A stretch of 39,689 nt of DNA, from contig DZBG01000012.1 of assembly GCA_022729855.1 (NCBI GenBank), forward strand, positions 1 to 39,689, in the 5' to 3' direction. The position numbers and the translations under genes are program-made. Shown here piece by piece: positions 15,146-23,365 of the stretch; the stretch's first letter is position 1, and each line of letters starts with the position of its first letter. The stretch comes from Bdellovibrio sp. Its GTDB lineage: Bacteria; Bdellovibrionota; Bacteriovoracia; Bacteriovoracales; Bacteriovoracaceae. Under the pieces are notes generated by a model. The model was not told the origin of the DNA. It saw only the letters and a list, made by a program, of their open reading frames with translations, and did not search any database.

Positions 15146-16606
15146 ATGACAGTCAGAGTTAGATTTGCGCCATCGCCTACTGGTTATCTCCATATTGGAG
15201 GAGCACGTACGGCCCTTTATAATTACCTATTCGCTAAGGCCACAGGTGGAACTTTTGTTCTTCGTGTGGAGGATACAGATATTGAGCGCTCATCAAGTGA
15301 ATATGAAAAACTTCAAATTGAAGATCTTCAATGGTTAAACCTTCTTCACGATGAAGGTCCTGATAAACCAAATCCAAAATATGCTCCTTATCGTCAATCA
15401 GAACGCTCACATATTTATATGGAACATGCTCTCAAGCTAGTTGAGCAAGGTCTCGCTTTCTACGACTTCTGTACTGATGAAGAACTAGAAGCGGCCAAAG
15501 AGAAGGCCATGGCCGAAAACCGTGATCCACATTACGAAGGGAAGTGGAGAGAGCCAGCCTTTGCAGCAGAAGCCAAAGCAAGAGTGGCAGCAGGCGAGAA
15601 AGCGGCTATTCGTTTTCGTTCACCAAAAAAACCATACACGCTTCACGATAAAGTAAAAGGCACAGTTGTCTTCCCTGAGAATATGGTGGGAGACTTTGTG
15701 ATCGTGAGATCAAACGGTCTTCCCGTTTATAACTTCTGTTGTGTGGTAGATGATTATTTAATGGATATCACTCACGTGATTCGTGGAGAAGATCATTTAA
15801 ATAATACAGTCAGACAGCTTATGATTTACGAGGCCCTGGGAGCAAAGCTTCCTGAGTTTGCTCACGTTTCACTTCTGATTGGGGCTGACAGACAAAAACT
15901 TTCAAAACGTCATGGTGCCACTTCTGTAAACTTGTATCGCAATGATCATTATCTTCCTGAGGCGATGTTGAATTACCTCTGTCTTCTTGGATGGTCTCAT
16001 CCTGAGGAGAAAGATGTCTTTACTCCAGAAGAGATTATTCCTTTATTTACGCTGGATCGTTTCTCAGCTCACTCAGCAATTTATGATCTTGTGAAATTTA
16101 AATATATCAATGGTCAGCATTTAAAAATGAAAGACAATGCTGAACTGATTAAAATGGTGGAAGAGTTCTGTGAAGGAGCAAGTGTAGATTTCTTTAAAGC
16201 TCAGAGTACTGAGTGGAAAAATAAAGCAATTGATATCACTAAACCATACAGTGATTTCATTACTGATATTCCTAAGAATATTCAAGACATGATTTTAGAC
16301 ACTGGCCTTGAGTCAGGTGAGCAAGCTGATGAAATCAAAACTTGGGAATCAAGTGTGAAGGTTTATCAGTTCATTAAAGAGAAAGTAGATAATTATTCAG
16401 CTGATTATATTTCTGAGGCTGATCTTAATGCGTGGACTGATTCTCTGAAAAAAGATTTAGGGATTAAAGGGAAACCATTATTCATGGGATCACGTTTTGC
16501 TTTAACAGGTAAAGCTCATGGGCCAGATCTTAAGATCCTTATCCCACTTACTCCTGTGACAATTATTAAAAATCGCCAAGCCGAAGTTGGAAAATTTTTA
16601 GGATAA
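15146..16606 (+). CDS. gltX: Glutamyl-tRNA synthetase
   Basis: Class I aminoacyl-tRNA synthetase charging tRNA-Glu. At 486 residues it is full length. The HIGH-type motif is HIGG (16-19) within FAPSPTGYLHIGGARTALYN, and the KMSKS-type motif is KLSKRHG. RVEDTD and the GLPVYNFCCVVDD segment are family features. The C-terminal anticodon-binding domain looks complete. Whether it is discriminating for tRNA-Glu only cannot be decided; no gatCAB or glnS is in the window. The stop lies 3 nt before cysS, so both synthetases are co-expressed. Confidence 0.97.
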   Translation: MTVRVRFAPSPTGYLHIGGARTALYNYLFAKATGGTFVLRVEDTDIERSSSEYEKLQIEDLQWLNLLHDEGPDKPNPKYAPYRQSERSHIYMEHALKLVEQGLAFYDFCTDEELEAAKEKAMAENRDPHYEGKWREPAFAAEAKARVAAGEKAAIRFRSPKKPYTLHDKVKGTVVFPENMVGDFVIVRSNGLPVYNFCCVVDDYLMDITHVIRGEDHLNNTVRQLMIYEALGAKLPEFAHVSLLIGADRQKLSKRHGATSVNLYRNDHYLPEAMLNYLCLLGWSHPEEKDVFTPEEIIPLFTLDRFSAHSAIYDLVKFKYINGQHLKMKDNAELIKMVEEFCEGASVDFFKAQSTEWKNKAIDITKPYSDFITDIPKNIQDMILDTGLESGEQADEIKTWESSVKVYQFIKEKVDNYSADYISEADLNAWTDSLKKDLGIKGKPLFMGSRFALTGKAHGPDLKILIPLTPVTIIKNRQAEVGKFLG

Positions 16607-16609
16607 ACT

Positions 16610-18043
16610 ATGACATTAAAGGTCTTCAACAATCTTACTCGTAGCAAAGAAACTTTTACTCCCATCGAAGCAGGGAAAGTAAAATTCTATTCATGTGGAC
16701 CTACCACATATGATTTCCTTCATATCGGAAATGCTCGTGCTTTAGTTGTGGGAGATTTGTTTCACCGAATTTTTAAGTCACTTGGTTATAATGTGAACTT
16801 CGTTCGTAATTATACTGATGTGGATGATAAAATTATTGAGCGTGCTAATTCTTTAGGCCGTGATGCTATTGAACATGCGGCGATCTTTGTGGAAGAGTGT
16901 AAGACAGATATGGATTCTTTAGGAATGCTTCCTGCCACTCATACACCTAAAGTGTCTGAGACTATGCCTGAGATTATTAAGATGATTGAAGATATCATCG
17001 CTAATGGTTACGGCTATATTGTGGACGGCGAAGTTCTTTATAATGTTCCTATGTTTAAAACATATGGAAATCTTTCTAAGAAAGATCTTGATGGTTTAGT
17101 GGCAGGACAGAGAGTGGAAGTTGATCAAAAGAAAAAACATCCCTCAGACTTTGTTCTTTGGAAGCCAGCTAAAGCTGGTGAGCCTTCATGGGAGTCACCA
17201 TGGGGGAAAGGTCGTCCAGGATGGCATATCGAATGTTCGGCCATGGCCAAAAAGTTTTTAGGGAAAACTCTTGATCTTCACCACGGTGGAGTGGATTTAA
17301 TGTTTCCTCATCATGAGAATGAAATCGCACAATCTGAAGCGGCCAATGGTTGTACCTTCTGTAATAACTGGGCCCATAATGAATTTTTAAATTTCGGTTC
17401 AGAGAAGATGAGTAAGTCTCTTGGAAACGTTGTTCGTATTCGTGATTTTAATGAGAAGTACGGCGGACAAGTTCTTCGTCATATTTTAATTTCTGTTCAC
17501 TACCGTGCTCGTCTTGAGTGGAGTGAAGAAGTTTTAAATCGTGGAGTGGATGAAGTAAGACGTATTCATGATTTTGTCCTTGAAACAAATTCATATAAAG
17601 CGAATGCATCACTTAGTGGAATCGATCCTATTATCGCAGGAACAATCTCAGCGATGAAAGAAGAGCTCTCAAACGATTTTAATGCTGCAGGAGCGGCTGG
17701 GCATTTCTTTGTTTTCATTCGTCATGTGAAATCAATAAAAGATCAATTATCAGCTGAATCACTTAAACTAGTTCATGAAGTTATTTCTTTTGCTAATGCC
17801 TCTACAGGTATTGTGAGTTCAAGTCCTGAAGATGTTCTTGCTCATCTTAAAAAGCTCGATAAAGACACATCAGGTGTGGATGTTGACGCTAAAGAAATTG
17901 AGTCTCTGATCGAGGAAAGAAAGACGGCCAAAACGACAAAGAATTGGGCCCGTGCTGATGAAATTAGAGATATTCTCAAGGCCAAAAAAATTGAGATTAA
18001 AGATAATCCAGATGGCACTGTCAGCTGGAAAGTGAACTCTTAA
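16610..18043 (+). CDS. cysS: Cysteinyl-tRNA synthetase
   Basis: Class I synthetase of 477 residues. Cys29 in SCGPTTYD is the first zinc ligand, HIGN is at 38-41, the second zinc Cys is in GWHIECSAM, and the His/Glu ligands are in MFPHHENEIAQSE. The KMSKSLGN loop is intact. The DALR-type C-terminal helical domain follows, ending in a basic segment (EERKTAKTTKNWARADEIRD). It begins 3 nt after gltX. Confidence 0.97.
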   Translation: MTLKVFNNLTRSKETFTPIEAGKVKFYSCGPTTYDFLHIGNARALVVGDLFHRIFKSLGYNVNFVRNYTDVDDKIIERANSLGRDAIEHAAIFVEECKTDMDSLGMLPATHTPKVSETMPEIIKMIEDIIANGYGYIVDGEVLYNVPMFKTYGNLSKKDLDGLVAGQRVEVDQKKKHPSDFVLWKPAKAGEPSWESPWGKGRPGWHIECSAMAKKFLGKTLDLHHGGVDLMFPHHENEIAQSEAANGCTFCNNWAHNEFLNFGSEKMSKSLGNVVRIRDFNEKYGGQVLRHILISVHYRARLEWSEEVLNRGVDEVRRIHDFVLETNSYKANASLSGIDPIIAGTISAMKEELSNDFNAAGAAGHFFVFIRHVKSIKDQLSAESLKLVHEVISFANASTGIVSSSPEDVLAHLKKLDKDTSGVDVDAKEIESLIEERKTAKTTKNWARADEIRDILKAKKIEIKDNPDGTVSWKVNS

Positions 18044-18110
18044 TTTTCAAAGACTTATAGCATTGAAAAAATTACATTAAAAAAGACTTAAGAAATTGAG
18101 CTTTGGCCAA

Positions 18111-18140
18111 TTGATTACAGTCTTGATAAAAGCCTATCAT
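18111..18140 (+). promoter_or_regulatory. Sigma-70 type promoter of the Gly/Tyr-rich exported protein
   Basis: TTGATT (18111-18116) and TATCAT (18135-18140) with 18 bp between them. Transcription would start near 18147, just ahead of the AAGGAGA ribosome-binding site at 18154-18160. Confidence 0.5.
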
Positions 18141-18166
18141 TCACATTCTTGTTAAGGAGAATTTCT

Positions 18167-19129
18167 ATGAAAAAGCTTATCGTGGCCAGCTTAGGTCTTG
18201 CCCTTTCTTTTGCTTCATTTGCAACGTCTTCAACAACATTTAATTATGACGGATCAAATTCGACATTTGATGACGTATTAAATGGAGAAGAAGTTCACAC
18301 TGAATATCGTACTGAATCTCAACAATCTACTTGTTACCAAAATGAAATCGCTGGTTACCGCACTGTTTGTACAGGAGGCGGGTATTATGGTGGTGGATAC
18401 TACGGTGGCGGATATAACGGACCTCGTGGACCTCGTGGCGGTTATTATGGGCCAGGGCCTGGTTATGCAAGAAACTGTTTCAGCGAACCTTTCTACAGAA
18501 CAGTCGCTTACTCTTGTGTAAAAAATGTTGAAGTTCCTTATACAGTAAAAGATTTTGATGTTGTTGCTAATATCAATGTAAATATCGTAAGCACTTCTAA
18601 GAAAGCAGCTGCTGAAGCGATTACTGCTACTTTAGGAAATAACGGACAAGTTTCTCTTAAAGCAACTGGTTCTAAAAACTTCCTTATTGTTTTAAAAGAT
18701 AAAAAAGAAGAAGCCACTGTAAGTGGATCAGTAAAAACTGTTACTGGAACTTATAATGTTGAGCTAGTAGATGCTTCAGCTCTTAACGCTCTTGCGATCA
18801 AAGATCTTAATGCTTCATTTACTGGTGTAACTTTTAAGTATGGTTCATCAAATATCAGCTCTCTTGTTTCTACTTCTCTTAAAATTGAAAAGAGACGTTT
18901 TCTTGCTAAGAAGAAAAATTTATTCGAAAGAACTCTTCAGAAAGCAGAGTATTCTGTGAATGGAACAAACGCTGATGTGAAATATGCTAATATCGGTCTT
19001 GATCTTAAGAAGGGTAGATATGTATTTACTGTAACTTCAGAAATTAAAGCTGAAGGTAAACTTCTTAACGCTTCTCAGTTTGCTGGGCAATTACTTAAGA
19101 CAGTTTCTTTAAAAAAGAAAATTAAATAG
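18167..19129 (+). CDS. Exported Gly/Tyr-rich protein with paired Cys motifs
   Basis: Protein of 320 residues. The ATG at 18167 is chosen over the in-frame TTG at 18149 because it follows AAGGAGA by 6 nt and opens a normal signal peptide (MKKLIVASLGLALSFASFA). A Gly/Tyr/Pro-rich stretch (about 69-101, GGYYGG-type repeats) is flanked by two similar Cys pairs: Cys56 to Cys68 and Cys104 to Cys117, each enclosing YRTV. The rest is beta-strand-rich and Lys-rich. It is probably periplasmic or outer-membrane associated. No family function recognised. It has its own promoter and terminator. Confidence 0.65.
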   Translation: MKKLIVASLGLALSFASFATSSTTFNYDGSNSTFDDVLNGEEVHTEYRTESQQSTCYQNEIAGYRTVCTGGGYYGGGYYGGGYNGPRGPRGGYYGPGPGYARNCFSEPFYRTVAYSCVKNVEVPYTVKDFDVVANINVNIVSTSKKAAAEAITATLGNNGQVSLKATGSKNFLIVLKDKKEEATVSGSVKTVTGTYNVELVDASALNALAIKDLNASFTGVTFKYGSSNISSLVSTSLKIEKRRFLAKKKNLFERTLQKAEYSVNGTNADVKYANIGLDLKKGRYVFTVTSEIKAEGKLLNASQFAGQLLKTVSLKKKIK

Positions 19130-19141
19130 TTTTTTTGAGAA

Positions 19142-19170
19142 AGGGCCCTCTTCGGAGGGCTTTTTTTTTT
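19142..19170 (+). terminator. Intrinsic terminator with TTCG loop
   Basis: Stem GCCCTC (19145-19150) and GAGGGC (19155-19160) closed by the very stable TTCG tetraloop, then ten T residues. It ends the Gly/Tyr-rich protein gene. The minus strand lacks a T run after the stem. Confidence 0.9.
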
Positions 19171-19777
19171 AGTCGAAATAGTATTTCAGACCTAATGATA
19201 TTGAACTTTGGTTGGCCTTAATCTTGTTATAGTAGAAGTAATCATACTGAACGACAAAATCTGTACTTCTTAGTGAGAAGAAAACATAGCCGGCTCCGAT
19301 ATTGACTCCATCAACAAATTCATTTTTAAGTAACCCATATTCTTTTTGGGCCCCAGCTGTACTGGCCTCAGACATTGGCTTGTCTAATTTTTGAGTAATC
19401 TTGGCAAAATTATATCCAAGTCTCGCAAAAAATTTTTTGGTTAAAAAGAAATTGAGTGCCACTCCAAATTGAAATTGATCATGGTTAATCGTGTTCTTAT
19501 TATTGTCATGGGTGATATCTGCGGCGAGGGAAGACTTTTTCACATAAACTTCAAACTCATAAAATTCTTTACGTTGAAGGAGCCCTGCGCCATATGTCAT
19601 CCCACTGGGATAAGTATGACTTTTATTCATCTCTTCTTGGCGATGCTGAGCATACCCACCATAAAGAGCTATTCCAGAGTTAGCGAAAGCGGTGTTATTC
19701 CAAAATATTAGAGATGTTGCCACTACAAAGAGGAAAAATTTTAGTGATGAATAGAGACGCTTAAATAGTACGATCAC
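19169..19777 (-). CDS. Outer-membrane beta-barrel protein, unknown function
   Basis: Protein of 202 residues with a long signal sequence (about 32 residues, ending TAFANS). The mature part shows alternating hydrophobic/aromatic strands (SGIALYGGYAQ, FEFEVYVKKSS-like, FQFGVALNFFLTKKFFARLGYNF) and ends in an aromatic strand LGLKYYFD, typical of an 8-strand OmpA/OmpW-size barrel. No specific family recognised. Its stop overlaps the T tract of the convergent terminator. It diverges from the lipoprotein gene at 19867. Confidence 0.65.
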   Translation of the reverse strand: MIVLFKRLYSSLKFFLFVVATSLIFWNNTAFANSGIALYGGYAQHRQEEMNKSHTYPSGMTYGAGLLQRKEFYEFEVYVKKSSLAADITHDNNKNTINHDQFQFGVALNFFLTKKFFARLGYNFAKITQKLDKPMSEASTAGAQKEYGLLKNEFVDGVNIGAGYVFFSLRSTDFVVQYDYFYYNKIKANQSSISLGLKYYFD

Positions 19778-19866
19778 AAACTAATGCTAACAGAAATTAT
19801 TAAGAAACCTTATCTGGAAAATATTTCCTAAATCTTAATATCTCTGATTAATGCTATTCTTTACCC

Positions 19867-20781
19867 ATGAGACTACTAACACTAATCGTTCTCACATTCT
19901 TAACCTCTTGTCTGCCAATCCCGGAGAAATCAGAGGCCACATTCAGTTCTGTCTATATAGGTACTGATGATATTCTCATTGCCTCGGCAATAACTGACAG
20001 TATTTATCAGTTTAATGCAAATGGTGATTTTGTACGAGTACTCTATCGTTTAGATCTTGTGGCAGAAACACTTGGGGCCCTAAGTTGGTCTCCCGTGACT
20101 AACGAAGTTTTAGTGGCGATTGATGGGACACCAGACCGCGTGATTGCTATTTCTACTATTGATGGAAGAACAAGAGATCTTGCAAAAGATGCAGGGCTTA
20201 CTGGAACTATACGAGCTGTTACACAATTAACAACTTCTAGAGATATTTTAGTATCAGAGGGTGCAACCATTGAGCGATTTAATGAGTATGGACAGAGATT
20301 AACTTACGCAGGGGCTTGGCCATCAAGTGCAATTGCGAACTCTCAAACATTGGTGGCCCTTGATGATGGAAGTTGGCTGTCGTGTTCAAGTTCTGTGGGA
20401 GCAAAAATTTTTCCAGATGTGATTACTGTTCCGGCGGCTTCAGCCACTGTTTCTGCTCCAGCAAGTACCACAGGCTCATATGGATGTGCCGTGACCCCTA
20501 GTGGAGAGATTATTATTAGTTGGTTTGGAACTACGACAGATTACCTTTCAAAATATTCATCAACACTTACGAATCAAACTCATTTGATAAATAATAATCA
20601 GGGGATTCTGTTGGATCCGCGTGGAGTAGGTGTTCAGCAAAACGGTGATATCATTGTGGCCGATTATACAAAAGACTACGCTCTGAAAGTAGATTCAGCA
20701 GGAAATCTTAAAAAGATTATTGGCCAAGGAATAATGGATGCACCTTATGCTGTCCTTGTTGTTCCACCATTTACTCCTTAA
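19867..20781 (+). CDS. Lipoprotein with beta-propeller-like repeats
   Basis: Protein of 304 residues with lipobox LTSC (lipidated Cys15). The mature domain contains repeated blocks in which hydrophobic strands alternate with short Gly/Asp turns: IYQFNANGDFVRVLY, VIAISTIDG, IERFNEYGQRL, ALKVDSAGNLKKI. These resemble NHL/SMP-30-type beta-propeller blades. Such propellers bind proteins or small ligands; no catalytic residues are evident. The 3' end overlaps the convergent lysA by 4 nt with no terminator between them. Confidence 0.65.
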   Translation: MRLLTLIVLTFLTSCLPIPEKSEATFSSVYIGTDDILIASAITDSIYQFNANGDFVRVLYRLDLVAETLGALSWSPVTNEVLVAIDGTPDRVIAISTIDGRTRDLAKDAGLTGTIRAVTQLTTSRDILVSEGATIERFNEYGQRLTYAGAWPSSAIANSQTLVALDDGSWLSCSSSVGAKIFPDVITVPAASATVSAPASTTGSYGCAVTPSGEIIISWFGTTTDYLSKYSSTLTNQTHLINNNQGILLDPRGVGVQQNGDIIVADYTKDYALKVDSAGNLKKIIGQGIMDAPYAVLVVPPFTP

Positions 20782-22046
20782 GTTAGATCCTCGTAGCTCG
20801 TGGCTTTATTAATGATAAGAGTTTTACCGTTATCCTTAAACAATACTTCGGCCGGTCTTCCTCTCAAATTATAACTAGATCCCATTGAATATCCATAGGC
20901 CCCAGTATCAGCAAGAATGATTAAATCATCTTGCTTTAAGGCAGGAAGTTTTCTTCCTGAACCAAAACAATCTGAAGTTTCGCAAATCGGTCCTACCACA
21001 TGATAAAGTTTTTTGGCGGGAGCTTTTTTGACAGGAAACAGTTCATGGTAGGCACCATAAAGTGAAGGGCGCATAAAATCATTCATCCCACCATCTACAA
21101 TGAGAAAATTATTATCTTCAGAAACTTTATTACGTAGAACAGACATCACTAAAATTCCGGCCTTGGCACTTATTTTTCTTCCCGGTTCAAAAACCACACG
21201 CACAGGTTTTGAGCGGTAAGCATAATAATGTTTTTCAAGACTACGGTGAATGAGCTCCATATATGTTTTAAGCTCTGGCATCTTTTTAGAATCATCTGGA
21301 TGATAGTCAACACCAAGGCCACCACCTACATCTAAAAACTCTAAGTTATTTGGCATGAGAAGTGCCGCTTCACAAAGTTTTCCAATGGCCTTCTCAGTTG
21401 CCTTCAGATCTAGGAGCTGGCTTCCAATATGAATTGAAAGACCTACAAGGGTACAATGCTTCCATAATTTTTTATTCTCAATGGCCGTAAAGACGTCATC
21501 AAGAAGCATTCCAAATTTATGAGTCTTGTTTCCTGTAGAAATATACTTATGGGTAATAGGTTGAACCACTGGATTCAGTCTGAAACAGATGCGGGCCTTC
21601 TTATCTAGTTTTTTGGCCACTTCAGAGATGAGCTCAAGCTCTTCGATTGATTCAACATTAAATGAATAGGGCCCGTGCTTTGAAGCTTTGAGAACATACT
21701 TTATTTCTTCTTTCGTTTTTCCCACACCTGAGAAAACGATTTTTTCAGCAGGAATACCGGCTTCAATGGCGCGTTTAAATTCTCCTACTGAAACGATATC
21801 GGCCCCAGAACCAAGCTTTGCTAAAATTTTGAGTAGAGATTTATTTGAATTCGATTTTAAGGCAAAACAAATAAGAGGCTCATGAAGTTTTGCTTTTTTT
21901 GCCGCTTCATAAAAAGCGGAATAATTATTTTTTAAAATAGTTTCACTATAAAGAAAAAATGGAGTGGGAAATTTTTTAGCGATTTGAGAGATATTGGCGC
22001 GCTCAAAATGAAGCGCACCGTTTTTATAGCTTAATTGATTTTTCAT
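20778..22046 (-). CDS. lysA: Diaminopimelate decarboxylase
   Basis: PLP enzyme catalysing the last step of lysine synthesis, meso-diaminopimelate to lysine. The 422-residue protein has the PLP lysine (Lys64 in CFALKSN), HIGSQL, the Gly-rich phosphate-binding GGGLGV, EPGRK, and the C-terminal CETSDCFG and GAYGYSMGSSYN motifs that supply the cross-subunit Cys and Tyr. It lies 9 nt after pyrE at the end of the pyrimidine gene run, an unusual partner. No other lysine gene is in the window. Confidence 0.95.
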   Translation of the reverse strand: MKNQLSYKNGALHFERANISQIAKKFPTPFFLYSETILKNNYSAFYEAAKKAKLHEPLICFALKSNSNKSLLKILAKLGSGADIVSVGEFKRAIEAGIPAEKIVFSGVGKTKEEIKYVLKASKHGPYSFNVESIEELELISEVAKKLDKKARICFRLNPVVQPITHKYISTGNKTHKFGMLLDDVFTAIENKKLWKHCTLVGLSIHIGSQLLDLKATEKAIGKLCEAALLMPNNLEFLDVGGGLGVDYHPDDSKKMPELKTYMELIHRSLEKHYYAYRSKPVRVVFEPGRKISAKAGILVMSVLRNKVSEDNNFLIVDGGMNDFMRPSLYGAYHELFPVKKAPAKKLYHVVGPICETSDCFGSGRKLPALKQDDLIILADTGAYGYSMGSSYNLRGRPAEVLFKDNGKTLIINKATSYEDLT

Positions 22047-22055
22047 AGTTCCTGA

Positions 22056-22670
22056 TTAGTTTAGAGAAACAGCTTTTCTCCATTCTAATACTTTTTGAAG
22101 GGCTCCTGCATCAAGAAATTTTTGTTCAAAGGCCACTTGGGCCAAAGTATCAAAATTTGAAAGTGAGATAAAAGGAACCTTCGCTTTATCAAAGAACTCC
22201 TGAGCATCACTAAAGCCATAAGTAAAAATACTAAGGACTCCCAAAACATTTAAGTCAGCTTCTTGAAGTTTTTGGGCAGCAGCAATAGAACTCTTTCCAG
22301 TAGAAACAAGGTCCTCTAAAAGAACCACCGATTGTCGGGGCGAGGCAGTTCCTTCAATGGCATTTTGACGTCCGTGTTCTTTGACTGAGCTTCTCACATA
22401 GATAAGGGGAAGATTCATTTCATGGGCCACCCAAGCTGCCCAAGGGATACCAGCAGTGGCGGTTCCAGCAATGACTTGTGCCTTCATAGGCTTAATCACA
22501 TCTACCATGGCCTTAATAATTAAGTTTCTGGCCTCTACTGATGAGATCAAAAGACGATTATCACAATAGACTGGTGACTTAATCCCAGAGGTCCAAGTAA
22601 ACGGTTCCTCGGGTCTTAGGAAAACAGCTTTTTCTTTTAGTAAAAGTGAGGCGATATTTTGAGCAATCAT
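22056..22670 (-). CDS. pyrE: Orotate phosphoribosyltransferase
   Basis: Converts orotate and PRPP to orotidine 5'-phosphate. The 204-residue protein carries the PRPP-binding motif VVLLEDLVSTGKSS (115-128), the WTSGIKSPVYCDNR substrate region near the N-terminus and a flexible catalytic loop (KEHGRQNAIEG). It overlaps pyrF by 4 nt and precedes lysA. Steps 5 and 6 of UMP synthesis are thus translated together. Confidence 0.95.
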   Translation of the reverse strand: MIAQNIASLLLKEKAVFLRPEEPFTWTSGIKSPVYCDNRLLISSVEARNLIIKAMVDVIKPMKAQVIAGTATAGIPWAAWVAHEMNLPLIYVRSSVKEHGRQNAIEGTASPRQSVVLLEDLVSTGKSSIAAAQKLQEADLNVLGVLSIFTYGFSDAQEFFDKAKVPFISLSNFDTLAQVAFEQKFLDAGALQKVLEWRKAVSLN

Positions 22671-23365
22671 GGATTTTCTCCTAGAAGGATTTTAGTAAGT
22701 GCAAGCCGAGGAGAGCTGGCCTTTGTAATAGGGCGGCCGATAACCATAAAGTCTGTGCCTTGGCGGTGGGCCTCAAGAGCATTTAAGGTTCTTTTCTGGT
22801 CATCAGTTGAACTCGTTTCAAATCTTATTCCCGGTGTAACCGTTAAAAAGTTTATCCCACAAGCCTCTTTGATTTTTTGAATTTCATGAGGAGAGCAAAC
22901 CACACCATCAAGACCGGCCGTTTTAGCGAGCTTGGCCAGCTCAAGAATAAAAGGATTCATCTCATTTTTGGGGAAGGTCTGTTTAAAAGTCTCTTCAGAG
23001 AATGAAGTCAGAATCGTCACACCAATTAAGAGTGGGGGGGGGGTAAAAAACTGAGTGGCCTCTTTGGCCTTTTTCATCATCTCCAGACCACCAGTACAAT
23101 GAACATTGATCATTTTAACTGGAAGATGTGAGAGTGAGCGAATGGCCTCGTACACAGTATTTGGAATATCATGGAGCTTTAAATCCAAGAAAATTGATTG
23201 CCCATTTTTTGCAATATCATTCACTTTTTCTGCTCCAAAAGCATAGAAGAATTCCATTCCTACTTTTAGCCAAATATCCTGCCCTTGAATTTCTTTCAAT
23301 AGGGCATTCAACTCAGTTTCATCTTTTGTGTCTAAAGCAAGAATGATTTTCTGCGATGGAATCAT
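22667..23365 (-). CDS. pyrF: Orotidine 5'-phosphate decarboxylase with a poly-C tract
   Basis: Final step of UMP synthesis. The 232-residue protein has the catalytic DLKLHD charge network (Asp61, Lys63, Asp66) and LALDTK at the N-terminus. The phosphate-binding VTPGIRF and the late IGRPIT loop are also present. A run of ten C residues on the coding strand (23034-23043) encodes Thr108-Pro-Pro-Pro111, just before the conserved [10 protein letters not shown] strand. As written the frame is intact. A slip of one base there would remove the second half. The gene overlaps carB and pyrE by 4 nt each. Confidence 0.94.
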   Translation of the reverse strand: MIPSQKIILALDTKDETELNALLKEIQGQDIWLKVGMEFFYAFGAEKVNDIAKNGQSIFLDLKLHDIPNTVYEAIRSLSHLPVKMINVHCTGGLEMMKKAKEATQFFTPPPLLIGVTILTSFSEETFKQTFPKNEMNPFILELAKLAKTAGLDGVVCSPHEIQKIKEACGINFLTVTPGIRFETSSTDDQKRTLNALEAHRQGTDFMVIGRPITKASSPRLALTKILLGENP

